From Rubrivivax sp. (GTDB taxonomy: Bacteria; Pseudomonadota; Gammaproteobacteria; Burkholderiales; Burkholderiaceae_C): a stretch of 64,000 nucleotides of DNA. The notes under the pieces were generated by a model. That model worked only from the letters and a program-made list of their open reading frames with translations, was not told the DNA's origin and ran no database searches. How positions within the stretch are numbered: position 1 is the first letter of the stretch; every line of letters begins with the position of its first letter. The translations under genes and the position numbers were made by a program. Location: positions 270,428-334,427 of the forward strand of contig JAIXSE010000018.1 in NCBI GenBank assembly GCA_027484825.1. Reading direction: 5' to 3'. Positions 1-6,927 of this stretch are shown here, in pieces.

Positions 1-2
1 TA

Positions 3-587
3 CAGCGAATCAAGTCTGTCGTGGGGCCGGATCCCGATAATGATTACTGGCGTCTGGAACTCGCCCACGCAGAAGCGACCTTGCTGCTGGCCAAAGCGTC
101 CACCGATGCAACGGGGCTCGAGCCATTGAGTCGGCTGAGAACAGCACTGCAAACACGCGGGTCCGCCTCGCGGAGTTTCGCGCGTTCCGATGCGCTGGCA
201 CGGCTGGCAGTGGCGGAGGTCGTCATCGCTGTCCATCGTGGCGATTGGACGCAAGCACAAAATGCGGCCGAGCAGGCTCGTCGTGAAGTGACTCGACTGC
301 AGGCAGAGTGGCCAAGACAATGGCAGGTTCAAGACCTCAGTGGACGGCTGGGCTTGCTTGAGCTCCAAGTGCTTGACTCGCTCAGGCCGAGCGGGAAGGT
401 GAGTGCCTGTGCCTCGCTGGGGGAACGTCTGTGGCCCGCCGTGCGAGGAGGACAGGGCGGTGTCACCTTGGAAGCTTGGCTGGTTGCGCGCCAATGCGTG
501 AGCCCCGGAGAGCCCGAAGCGGAGTTTCGTCGGCAGTTGGTGGAAGGTGGATATGCACCCACCCAGCTTGCCATTTCTCAACCCTAA
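3..587 (+). CDS. C-terminal part of a helical-repeat (TPR-like) protein, 5' end outside window
   Basis: The reading frame is open from the left edge of the window to a TAA at 585-587, so only the last 194 or so residues are present. The visible part is almost entirely alpha-helical in character, with Ala/Leu/Glu/Arg-rich amphipathic helices such as LELAHAEATLLLAKAS and AQNAAEQARREVTRLQAEW, which resemble tetratricopeptide-type repeats. There is no catalytic motif. Such tails are common in large bacterial protein kinases and transcriptional regulators, but the N-terminal domain that would decide is not in the window. The function is therefore unknown. Confidence 0.55.
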   Translation, partial: QRIKSVVGPDPDNDYWRLELAHAEATLLLAKASTDATGLEPLSRLRTALQTRGSASRSFARSDALARLAVAEVVIAVHRGDWTQAQNAAEQARREVTRLQAEWPRQWQVQDLSGRLGLLELQVLDSLRPSGKVSACASLGERLWPAVRGGQGGVTLEAWLVARQCVSPGEPEAEFRRQLVEGGYAPTQLAISQP

Positions 588-623
588 GGTCCGCAATCAT
601 GGACCGTTCAGTCACCATTAAAA

Positions 624-1121
624 ATGGCCAGCATCGACACCAGCATCACCAACTACTTCGCTATTCCGGTGAAACGCATTGGCGCACCGGATCCCACTCT
701 GATTGAGAAGTGCGCCTATTTCGACCGCAATTGGCAGCCGGTAGGCTCCAAGGACCTCTACGACACCGAGCATCAGAATTCAGTCTGTCTGCGTCAGTGC
801 GGGATCCGCCTCATTCCGGAAAAAGCGCTTTCGGAGATCGCTTCCGCAGGTTTTGAAGTCAACAACGATGTCACGCTGTTTGCAGCCACCGCCAAGACGC
901 TCGGGGGCTCTGGCGGCATGCCGAATCAGTTCCTAGCCCGTGAGGAGTCGGTGGCGCTGGTCAACGGCGATTCGGCAGCCGCGTGGTCTGTCACCATCCC
1001 GCTGGCTCCGAACACCCGACGCGGTGTCATTCTGGTATTCCAGTTCCTGGCGCAAGGGTCCATCCCGCAACAACTTATTGCCACGGCTGACCCGGAGGTG
1101 GGCAACGGCAGCAGCAACTGA
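624..1121 (+). CDS. Hypothetical 165-residue protein ending in PEVGNGSSN
   Basis: This 165-residue protein has no signal peptide or membrane segment and I do not recognise its family. It starts at an ATG 36 bases after the upstream gene stops, without a clear Shine-Dalgarno sequence. Its last nine residues, PEVGNGSSN, closely match the end (PEVEGGSSN) of the small peptide encoded convergently just downstream. The two are written with different codons, so the match is at protein level. A strong bidirectional hairpin follows the stop codon directly. It has two cysteines in the CLRQCG segment near residue 53. The function is unknown. Confidence 0.6.
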   Translation: MASIDTSITNYFAIPVKRIGAPDPTLIEKCAYFDRNWQPVGSKDLYDTEHQNSVCLRQCGIRLIPEKALSEIASAGFEVNNDVTLFAATAKTLGGSGGMPNQFLAREESVALVNGDSAAAWSVTIPLAPNTRRGVILVFQFLAQGSIPQQLIATADPEVGNGSSN

Positions 1122-1123
1122 CG

Positions 1124-1152
1124 ATTTGCCCTGCATCTCATGCAGGGCAAAT
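1124..1152. terminator. Perfect 13-bp inverted repeat between convergent genes
   Basis: The stem ATTTGCCCTGCAT (1124-1136) pairs perfectly with 1140-1152 across a CTC loop. It begins three bases after the stop of the 165-residue gene, and a T-rich run (TCTTT) follows on the plus strand. It lies downstream of both convergent genes and probably terminates both transcripts. Confidence 0.8.
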
Positions 1153-1207
1153 GCTGTCTTTCCAGATCACTTAACTTGGAAGTGTGGAAGATCAGTGAGG
1201 CATTCAA

Positions 1208-1372
1208 TCAGTTGGAAGAACCGCCTTCGACTTCCGGGCCACCCGCCACGGCTTGCAACTCAGCAAGCGTGAGTTCCACCGGCGCAGTCACCTTTTGCGT
1301 GGCGGGATCGATCACCCAGAATTCCTTCGCAGCGTTGACTTCATCCTGAAAGCGTTGTTCGTTCGTGTTCAT
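1208..1372 (-). CDS. 54-residue peptide with double-glycine-type leader
   Basis: This short gene starts at an ATG at 1372 preceded by AGAGAGAACC, a plausible ribosome binding site. The peptide contains LTLAELQAVAGG at residues 34-45, which fits the double-glycine leader pattern (hydrophobic, acidic, hydrophobic, then GG) of class II bacteriocins and related RiPP precursors cleaved by C39-peptidase transporters. If cut after GG, the remaining part is only nine residues, PEVEGGSSN, with no Cys and two Ser. That is very short for a bacteriocin, so it may be a modified peptide, a signal peptide or only a leader-like protein. No transporter or modification enzyme is in the window. The tail matches that of the neighbouring 165-residue protein. 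Confidence 0.6.
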   Translation of the reverse strand: MNTNEQRFQDEVNAAKEFWVIDPATQKVTAPVELTLAELQAVAGGPEVEGGSSN

Positions 1373-1388
1373 GGTTCTCTCTGTTGAT

Positions 1389-1406
1389 GCCCCGGTTGTC
1401 CGGGGC
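1389..1406 (-). terminator. GC-rich hairpin upstream of the small peptide gene
   Basis: GCCCCGG (1389-1395), loop TTGT and CCGGGGC (1400-1406) form a perfect 7-bp stem. On the minus strand it lies after the DUF4239 gene and 17 bases before the peptide start codon. It could end the upstream operon or attenuate read-through into the peptide gene. There is no T-run, so its strength is uncertain. Confidence 0.5.
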
Positions 1407-1505
1407 TGATTTCGGCCTCCCCAATGGGATGCCGCGCGCAGTATTCCCGAGGGTGGGAACATCCGCAACGAATGCTCCGTGCAATGCTGCACTGCCTCTG
1501 AACAC

Positions 1506-2315
1506 TCACGGCGGTGACCGGATGCGCATTGTCTGCGCATCCCACCGCTCCATCCGCTGCAGCACCTTCTCATACGGCTCCGACGCCGGGCAGTCACTCC
1601 GGCAGAACGGCCGGTCCAGCGAGATCGCCAGAAACAGCCCCAGCCCCAGCAGCAACGCCGCCAGTACCAGCAACGCCCGGCCCGCCCGATGCGCCGGAAG
1701 CAGGCTCAGGAAGCCCAGCGTCAGCCCGGTGCTGGCCGTGGTCACCGCCCACAGCGCCACGGGCACCACCGGCTGGGTCGCCTGCAGCCGGGCCTGGCGC
1801 AGTTGCAGCAACTGAAACGCCCCTTGCCAGACCTCCGGCATCAGCGCCCGCTCTGACGGGCTGCCGGGCTGAATGCCGGAAAGCGACCGGAACAGCGTGT
1901 CAAAGGCGTCCCAGGTGGTCAGGCTGGAATGGCCGCCCTGCATGGCCGGCCATTCTTTCAAGATCACGGAACGGGTGTACGCGCGCAACTGCTCCCGCGC
2001 CAGCCGGGATTCATCCGGCCCCATCACCGCCAGGCTCCGGCCCAGCGCCGCGATGGCGCCGGCTTCCTGCTGCACCATGCGCTCGGTGCGTCCGGCCGCC
2101 TCCCAGCCGGTGGCGGCGCACAGGCCCAGCAGCAGCAGCGACAGCAGTACCAGCAGCACGCCCACGCCGGTCAGCAGCCCGTCCTCCCGTCGCGACACTC
2201 GCAGTCCGCACCAGCGGCGGCGCAAGGTCTGGCCCGCGACCGCCAGGCCGACACATCCTCCCACCATCATCAACCCGATCAACCAGTCCGGCATGTTGTA
2301 GATCCATAAGGGCAT
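1506..2315 (-). CDS. DUF4239 (bestrophin-like) membrane protein
   Basis: This 269-residue integral membrane protein has two hydrophobic segments near the N-terminus (about residues 10-30 and 48-68), a soluble middle region with helices, and two more segments near residues 180-235. This layout matches the DUF4239 family, a bacterial bestrophin-like group of unknown function. It starts 16 bases after the response regulator stops, so it is probably the third gene of the histidine kinase operon. Because the kinase has no membrane part, this protein may supply the membrane sensing or output function, which is an inference from gene order only. Confidence 0.75.
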   Translation of the reverse strand: MPLWIYNMPDWLIGLMMVGGCVGLAVAGQTLRRRWCGLRVSRREDGLLTGVGVLLVLLSLLLLGLCAATGWEAAGRTERMVQQEAGAIAALGRSLAVMGPDESRLAREQLRAYTRSVILKEWPAMQGGHSSLTTWDAFDTLFRSLSGIQPGSPSERALMPEVWQGAFQLLQLRQARLQATQPVVPVALWAVTTASTGLTLGFLSLLPAHRAGRALLVLAALLLGLGLFLAISLDRPFCRSDCPASEPYEKVLQRMERWDAQTMRIRSPP

Positions 2316-2331
2316 GGGCGCTCCGGACGGT

Positions 2332-3009
2332 TCAGGCAGCCACGCTGGGGTCGACTGTGCTCAGTCCTTCCCGCACGGCATAACGCGTCAGGCCCGCCAC
2401 GCCCCGCACACCCAGCTTGCGGGTGATGTTCTCGCGGTGGGTGGCCACCGTCTTGGCACTCAGGTGCAGCCGCTCGGCGATGTCCTGCGTGCTGAGGTCC
2501 TCCGCAAACAGCTGGACGATCTCCCGCTCCCGCGCCGTCAAGGTCTGCGGCGGGCGCAGCGGGGTGACGGCGTCCAGTTGACGGTAGTGCTGGCGAAGTT
2601 CGTCGACCACCGCACCCATCAGGCCCTGGCTGAGGAAGATGCGGCCGGCGGCCACATCCCGCACCGCCTGCAGCAGCTCGTCGGCGGAAGCGTCTTTCAG
2701 CACAAAGCCCGACACGCCGGCATTGAGCGCCGTCACCACCGTCCGCTGGTCCCCGTGCATCGACAGGCAGATCGACGCCACCAGCGGCTGCTGCTGCTTG
2801 ACACGCCGCACCGCCTCCAGTCCGTTCAGCCCCGGCATGGCCACGTCGGTCACCAGCACGTCCGGCTCCAGCTGGCGCACAAGGCGCACGGCGGCGGCGC
2901 CGTCCTCCGCCAGGCCGATCACCTCCATCCCGGGCTCCCGCCCCAGCAAGGCGGTCAAACCTTCGCGCACCAGTTGATGGTCGTCGGCAAGCACGATGCG
3001 AATGGTCAT
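2332..3009 (-). CDS. NarL/FixJ-type response regulator
   Basis: The 225-residue protein has an N-terminal receiver domain with the acidic pair DD at residues 9-10, the phosphoacceptor in the stretch VLVTDVAMPG, and the conserved Lys in LKDAS. A C-terminal LuxR-type helix-turn-helix follows (TAREREIVQLFAEDLSTQDI and LHLSAKTVATHRENI). It therefore acts as a phosphorylation-controlled transcription factor. Its ATG overlaps the histidine kinase stop codon (ATGA), so the two are translationally coupled and are almost certainly a cognate pair. Likely targets include its own operon, given the repeats at 4003-4065. Confidence 0.93.
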   Translation of the reverse strand: MTIRIVLADDHQLVREGLTALLGREPGMEVIGLAEDGAAAVRLVRQLEPDVLVTDVAMPGLNGLEAVRRVKQQQPLVASICLSMHGDQRTVVTALNAGVSGFVLKDASADELLQAVRDVAAGRIFLSQGLMGAVVDELRQHYRQLDAVTPLRPPQTLTAREREIVQLFAEDLSTQDIAERLHLSAKTVATHRENITRKLGVRGVAGLTRYAVREGLSTVDPSVAA

Positions 3010-3911
3010 GGATGGCTCCCTTGGGGCAGTTCAACAATGGAAGAGGCGGACGCTTGCAGGTGGCCGGGCAATGGCACCAGCACGGTGGCGCAGGTGCCGC
3101 GGCCGGCCTCCCAGCGAAGGTGCAGCGAGCCTCCGATGGCTCGCAATTGCGCGCGGGATCCGGCCAGACCCAGGCCGCCGGAAGCGCTGTGGCGGCGCAA
3201 GCCGATGGAAGGCGCGGCGGCGGGCGGTGTTGCCCCTGTACCGGCGCTGATCACACTGGTGGCATTCGCGGCGGGGGGGGCATTGGCCGGATCGGGCAAT
3301 CCCACGCCGTCGTCCTGCACCTGAATGCACAACCAGCCGTCGACCAGCCGGGGGGTGATATCCAGGCGGCGCGCCTTGGCATGCTTGAGCACGTTCAGGC
3401 ACAGCTCCCGCACGACCCGGCAGATGAGCGCGCGCAGGGGTTCGGGCACGTCGAAGTCCGGGCCGCCGGTCTCCACCCGCACCAGCGGCCCCTGGGCGTC
3501 CAGTCCCAGGCCCAGCTCATGGGTCATCGCCTCCAGCGCGCCCGCCAGCCCGCCATGCCAGGCGGGCGGCGCCAGGGCGGTGGTGAGGGTACGGACGGTG
3601 TGAGACAGCTTGCCGATCCAGGCGCACATCTCGTCGACTTCCGGCGCTGGCAAACGCGTGGGACCGTGGCGCCATTCACTCATCCGAAGACGGATGCGGA
3701 CAATCAGGGCGCCCACTTCGTCATGCAACACCGTGGCAATCCGCTCGCGTTCGCGACCTTCGGCGGCACTGAGGGCACGGGCCACGGAGGCCGGCCGCCC
3801 AAGCCCGGTGACGGGCCGGGTGCCCGTGGGTTGAGGCAGACGGCAGGTGGCGCTGCGCCGCACAAGGGTCACGCTGTGCCTGCGTCCGGAAGGAGGGGGC
3901 AGGGTGATCAT
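3006..3911 (-). CDS. Soluble sensor histidine kinase (HisKA_3 type)
   Basis: The 301-residue kinase has the dimerisation/phosphoacceptor motif of the NarX/DegS class (RERIATVLHDEVG, His about residue 63) and a HATPase domain with an N-box (RELCLNVLKHA), a G1 box (DDGVGLP) and a G2 region (SGGLGLAGSRAQL). An Ala/Pro-rich insertion lies between the two G boxes. There is no transmembrane segment, PAS or GAF domain; the first 50 residues are basic and low in complexity. It must therefore sense a cytoplasmic signal or rely on a partner such as the DUF4239 protein encoded two genes downstream. It is first in the operon. Confidence 0.9.
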   Translation of the reverse strand: MITLPPPSGRRHSVTLVRRSATCRLPQPTGTRPVTGLGRPASVARALSAAEGRERERIATVLHDEVGALIVRIRLRMSEWRHGPTRLPAPEVDEMCAWIGKLSHTVRTLTTALAPPAWHGGLAGALEAMTHELGLGLDAQGPLVRVETGGPDFDVPEPLRALICRVVRELCLNVLKHAKARRLDITPRLVDGWLCIQVQDDGVGLPDPANAPPAANATSVISAGTGATPPAAAPSIGLRRHSASGGLGLAGSRAQLRAIGGSLHLRWEAGRGTCATVLVPLPGHLQASASSIVELPQGSHP

Positions 3912-4002
3912 GGGGAATTCCTCTCAAAAGGGGTGCGGGCCGGGAGGCCGGTCGGAACCCAGGCTCCGATGGGTTGAACGGTAGGGCGCGCCGCCTGTTG
4001 AG

Positions 4003-4065
4003 ACCTTCCGGAAACCTTCCGAGGGTGAGGAAACCTTCCGGAAGGTGGAGAGAAGGGTCCGGAAG
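4003..4065 (-). promoter_or_regulatory. Iterated TTCCGG palindromes upstream of the kinase operon
   Basis: The 384-base gap between the kinase start (3911) and kdgK (4296) contains CCTTCCG at 4004, 4015 and 4034, the perfect 14-base palindrome ACCTTCCGGAAGGT at 4033-4046, and a further GGTCCGGAAG at 4056-4065. Such clustered copies suggest cooperative binding of a regulator, most simply the NarL-type regulator of this operon. The rest of the gap (4066-4295) holds the kdgK leader; within it AAAACaacGTTCC at 4268-4280 faintly resembles a KdgR site. Nothing else is recognised there. Confidence 0.55.
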
Positions 4066-4295
4066 ATTGGGAAGGAATCCTTTTTCAGTTGGAAGAGGAC
4101 TCTGCGTTGATGGTCATTGAATGGAATTGCTGAGGGTTGATGACAGATCGACTCCCATGTTGGATGAGACCCCATTCCATCGACGTCTTGGCGCATAGAG
4201 CCCGGGACCCGCGTTCTCTCATTAGGGTCTGCACCAAGCCATTGCATGCCCTGCTGTTGGAGAATTCAAAACAACGTTCCAAAAATGAGAGATTC

Positions 4296-5228
4296 ATGAC
4301 CCAACGCGTGGCCGTCATTGGCGAATGCATGCTGGAATTGCAGGGCCAGGCCTTTGGGCCAATGACCCAGAGCTACGGGGGCGACACGCTCAATACCGCG
4401 GTGTATTTGCGGCGCTGTGGGCAGAGTGCCGGCATTGAGGTGGCCTATGCCACTGCGGTGGGCGAAGACAGTCTGAGCCAGGGCTTGCTGGACCGCTGGA
4501 CGGCGCAGGGGCTGGACACCCGACTGGTGCGGCGCATTCCTGGTCGGCATCCTGGCCTTTACATGATCCAGGTGGATGAGCGCGGTGAGCGCAGCTTCCA
4601 TTACTGGCGCGACACGGCCGCCGCCAAAGCGTATTTCGAGGTGGCGCAGACGCCCCTGGAGTTGGAAGCGGACGGGTACGACTGCCTGTACCTGAGCGGC
4701 ATCACCCTGGCCATCCTTCCCCCGGCCGGACGGGATCGACTCCTGGACTTGATGGCACGGATGCGTTCGCGGGCCACGGTCGTGTTCGACAACAACTACC
4801 GCCCCCGGCTCTGGCCGGACCCGGCGCAAGCGCGCGACGCTTTCCAGCGGGCGTTCAGCCTGGCCACCGTGGCGCTGGTGACGGCGGACGACCACCAGGC
4901 CCTGCTGGGATTGGACACACCGGAAGCGGCGCTGGCCCATGCCCAGGCCCTGTCCACGCCCGAGGTGGTGATCAAGCGCGGCGCGGCGCCGACCCTGGTG
5001 CGGAGCCCCGAGCAGCCGGGCCGCTGGCTGACCGCAGCGACCGAGCAGGTCGCCCGGGTGGTGGACACCACTGCTGCCGGCGACTCCTTTGCGGGCGGCT
5101 ATCTGGCCCGGCGCCTGGCGGGCGCATCAGCGGTGGAGGCGGCCACCCATGGCAATCGGGTGGCGGCGCGGGTGATCCAGCATCACGGAGCCGTCATTCC
5201 CGCCGAGGCGATGCAGGACCTGATTTAA
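4296..5228 (+). CDS. kdgK: 2-keto-3-deoxygluconate kinase
   Basis: This 310-residue PfkB-family sugar kinase phosphorylates 2-keto-3-deoxygluconate (KDG) to KDPG, the last pectin-specific step before the Entner-Doudoroff aldolase. The N-terminal GECMLELQG and GGDTLNTAVYLRR segments and the C-terminal PfkB signature DTTAAGDSFAGGYLA, with the catalytic Asp in AAGD, are typical of KdgK. The ATG at 4296 was chosen over an upstream in-frame start because the homologous core begins there and a GAGA ribosome site precedes it. It is separated from the rest of the pectin genes by about 1 kb. No KDPG aldolase gene is in the window. Confidence 0.9.
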   Translation: MTQRVAVIGECMLELQGQAFGPMTQSYGGDTLNTAVYLRRCGQSAGIEVAYATAVGEDSLSQGLLDRWTAQGLDTRLVRRIPGRHPGLYMIQVDERGERSFHYWRDTAAAKAYFEVAQTPLELEADGYDCLYLSGITLAILPPAGRDRLLDLMARMRSRATVVFDNNYRPRLWPDPAQARDAFQRAFSLATVALVTADDHQALLGLDTPEAALAHAQALSTPEVVIKRGAAPTLVRSPEQPGRWLTAATEQVARVVDTTAAGDSFAGGYLARRLAGASAVEAATHGNRVAARVIQHHGAVIPAEAMQDLI

Positions 5229-5280
5229 CCCCTCGCAGTCCAGGCTCCGCCACGTGCGGGACCTTCATCAGCTCGGTGCA

Positions 5281-5317
5281 ACGACCTTTGCCGCCGTCAA
5301 CGTCTGGCCAAGGTCGT
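5281..5317 (+). terminator. Inverted repeat downstream of kdgK
   Basis: ACGACCTT (5281-5288) and AAGGTCGT (5310-5317) form an 8-bp inverted repeat with a 21-base loop, about 50 bases after the kdgK stop. It has no T-run. It may be a weak terminator or an operator for the following gene. Confidence 0.3.
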
Positions 5318-5409
5318 GGCGTGCGGGGCACTGCATGCCGCCCGGACCCAGCGCTATCTGGGAGGGACAATGCGGCGCGCCCGGAACGTCTCGGGGAGGC
5401 AATCAATGA

Positions 5410-5952
5410 ATGGAACCATCGATGCGCGTCCAGACAACGCTTGGAATGACTGCTCTGATCTTGGTCGCTGCGTCTGCGGCCATGGCCGCGGCGGTGACGC
5501 GCCCCTATGAAGGCATGAATGCTTTTTCCATCAAGTGTCTCGGGGGCAAAGGCTACGGGTTGAGACCGGTGGTGAACGGGGATGCCAAGGGAGTTCTTGG
5601 CGCATTCCTGCAGAACCGGCCCGATTCGGTCGCGATTGAAATACAGCGCAGATTCGTGGGGGAGGGCGGCGAAGTCGACAATGAGTTCACGGAGCTGATT
5701 GGCTTGAGTTTTCCCCCAGCGCTCACGGTTGAGAGTGACAAAAAACTGGAGCTTGCTCCGAAGGTCGGCAAGGTCGCCTACGCCGACGCAGTGGGCCGGG
5801 CGCGGGCCTCAGGGGCCGTGAATGTGGCGCGGTCAAGGCTGGTGATGACCCGCGTGGGCGACAGTGGCGTGCTGCTGAGCGGGAGCCTTGTTGTGGAGCG
5901 ACCCAACGAAGCCGCTTCCACCCTCCAGGTCTCCTGCGTCGCCCCGCTGTAG
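5410..5952 (+). CDS. Hypothetical secreted protein, 180 residues
   Basis: The protein has a clear Sec signal peptide (MRVQTTLGMTALILVAASAA, cut near AMAAA-V), so the mature part of about 155 residues is probably periplasmic. The GGGGAGG upstream (5393-5399) fits a start at 5410; an alternative ATG lies at 5422. The mature protein has two cysteines, in IKCLGG and near the C-terminus in VSCVAPL, which could form a disulfide. I do not recognise a domain. It lies between kdgK and the end of the pectin uptake operon, but nothing ties it to pectin. Confidence 0.65.
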   Translation: MEPSMRVQTTLGMTALILVAASAAMAAAVTRPYEGMNAFSIKCLGGKGYGLRPVVNGDAKGVLGAFLQNRPDSVAIEIQRRFVGEGGEVDNEFTELIGLSFPPALTVESDKKLELAPKVGKVAYADAVGRARASGAVNVARSRLVMTRVGDSGVLLSGSLVVERPNEAASTLQVSCVAPL

Positions 5953-6086
5953 CCCCGAGCCAATCTCGCGGCGACCCCTCAGGCCTGCGGTTCACGCGGG
6001 ATGCAACGACCAAGGGCTACTACAGCGGTGGGCGCTACTCCGTGGACAAGGCGACGGTCGGATATCTATTGATGGCGATTGGACGA

Positions 6087-6908
6087 CTACTGAGGGCCTT
6101 GCGGCTGAGCCTCTGTGGTCCCGATCCAGTGGCGGATCTCCGGCATGCGCGCCTGCAGCAATTGCAGGACCATGCCCGAGAACACCTGCGCCCCCTTGGG
6201 GCCGAGGTGGGTGTAGTCAAACCCCGGATTGTTGGCGCCTACCGAGGAAGCCGGTGAGGCCGGCGGACCTGGCGGACGCGGCAGCATGGCCAGTGTGTCG
6301 GCTTCGTCGGGGCCCATGGCCTGCACCGCCGCGTGGCTGACGGCATTGAGATCCAGCACCGGCACCGCCTGCTCGCGGCCCACGCGCAAGGTCGTCTCGG
6401 CCCAGGGCCGCAGGTCGTTCCGGAGCGCGCGTGACGCGTCGCCGGCCACGGACGCCGATGCCTCGAAGCTTCTGCGGGTCAGGGGCGTCAGAAACACCAG
6501 CTGCGCGCCAGTCGGCGCCACGTCCTGCGCATACGCTTGCAGATTGGCCGGAAACTCCGTGGCCAGATCGGTCGACCGGCCTGGCTTGCCGGGCTGGTCG
6601 TTGTGGCCGAACTGCATCAGCACCAGATCGGTCTGTCCGGCGGGCCGCTCCCGCAGCAGCGCCATCACTGCGTCCCACAGGCCTTCGGCGCGATAGCTCT
6701 TGGTGCTGCGCCCGCCCTTGGCCAGATTGAGGCATTGCACCTCAGGCCGGAAGCGGGCGCACAAGGCGTCTCCATAACCGCTGCGGGGTGCCATGGTGGA
6801 GTCTCCCACCAGAATCACCCGGAGCGAATCCGCATGGGCGCTGCCGGTCTGGAGCGCTGCGGCCAGTGCGAGCAGCCGCCAGACTCCCTTGAATCGAATC
6901 GCGCCCAT
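6087..6908 (-). CDS. rhgT: Rhamnogalacturonan acetylesterase (SGNH/GDSL hydrolase)
   Basis: This 273-residue exported esterase removes acetyl groups from rhamnogalacturonan, opening pectin side regions to lyases. The SGNH blocks are visible: GDSTM with the nucleophile Ser, NLAKGG with the oxyanion Gly, GHND with the Asn, and DYTHLGPKGA with the catalytic Asp and His. A signal peptide covers the first 30 residues (LLALAAALQTGSAHA). The start at 6908 was preferred over an upstream extension that overlaps the TonB receptor, leaving a 19-base gap. It is the last gene of the kdgF-TonB receptor operon, which supports a role in pectin use. Confidence 0.85.
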   Translation of the reverse strand: MGAIRFKGVWRLLALAAALQTGSAHADSLRVILVGDSTMAPRSGYGDALCARFRPEVQCLNLAKGGRSTKSYRAEGLWDAVMALLRERPAGQTDLVLMQFGHNDQPGKPGRSTDLATEFPANLQAYAQDVAPTGAQLVFLTPLTRRSFEASASVAGDASRALRNDLRPWAETTLRVGREQAVPVLDLNAVSHAAVQAMGPDEADTLAMLPRPPGPPASPASSVGANNPGFDYTHLGPKGAQVFSGMVLQLLQARMPEIRHWIGTTEAQPQGPQ

Positions 6909-6927
6909 GGTTGACCAGTCTCCCGAC

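Noticed and set aside
5985..6110. Protein-like translation containing GYYSGGRYSVDKATVGYLL on the plus strand
   Set aside because: It has no proper start and overlaps the end of the acetylesterase gene. It could be a gene remnant, but nothing else supports this.
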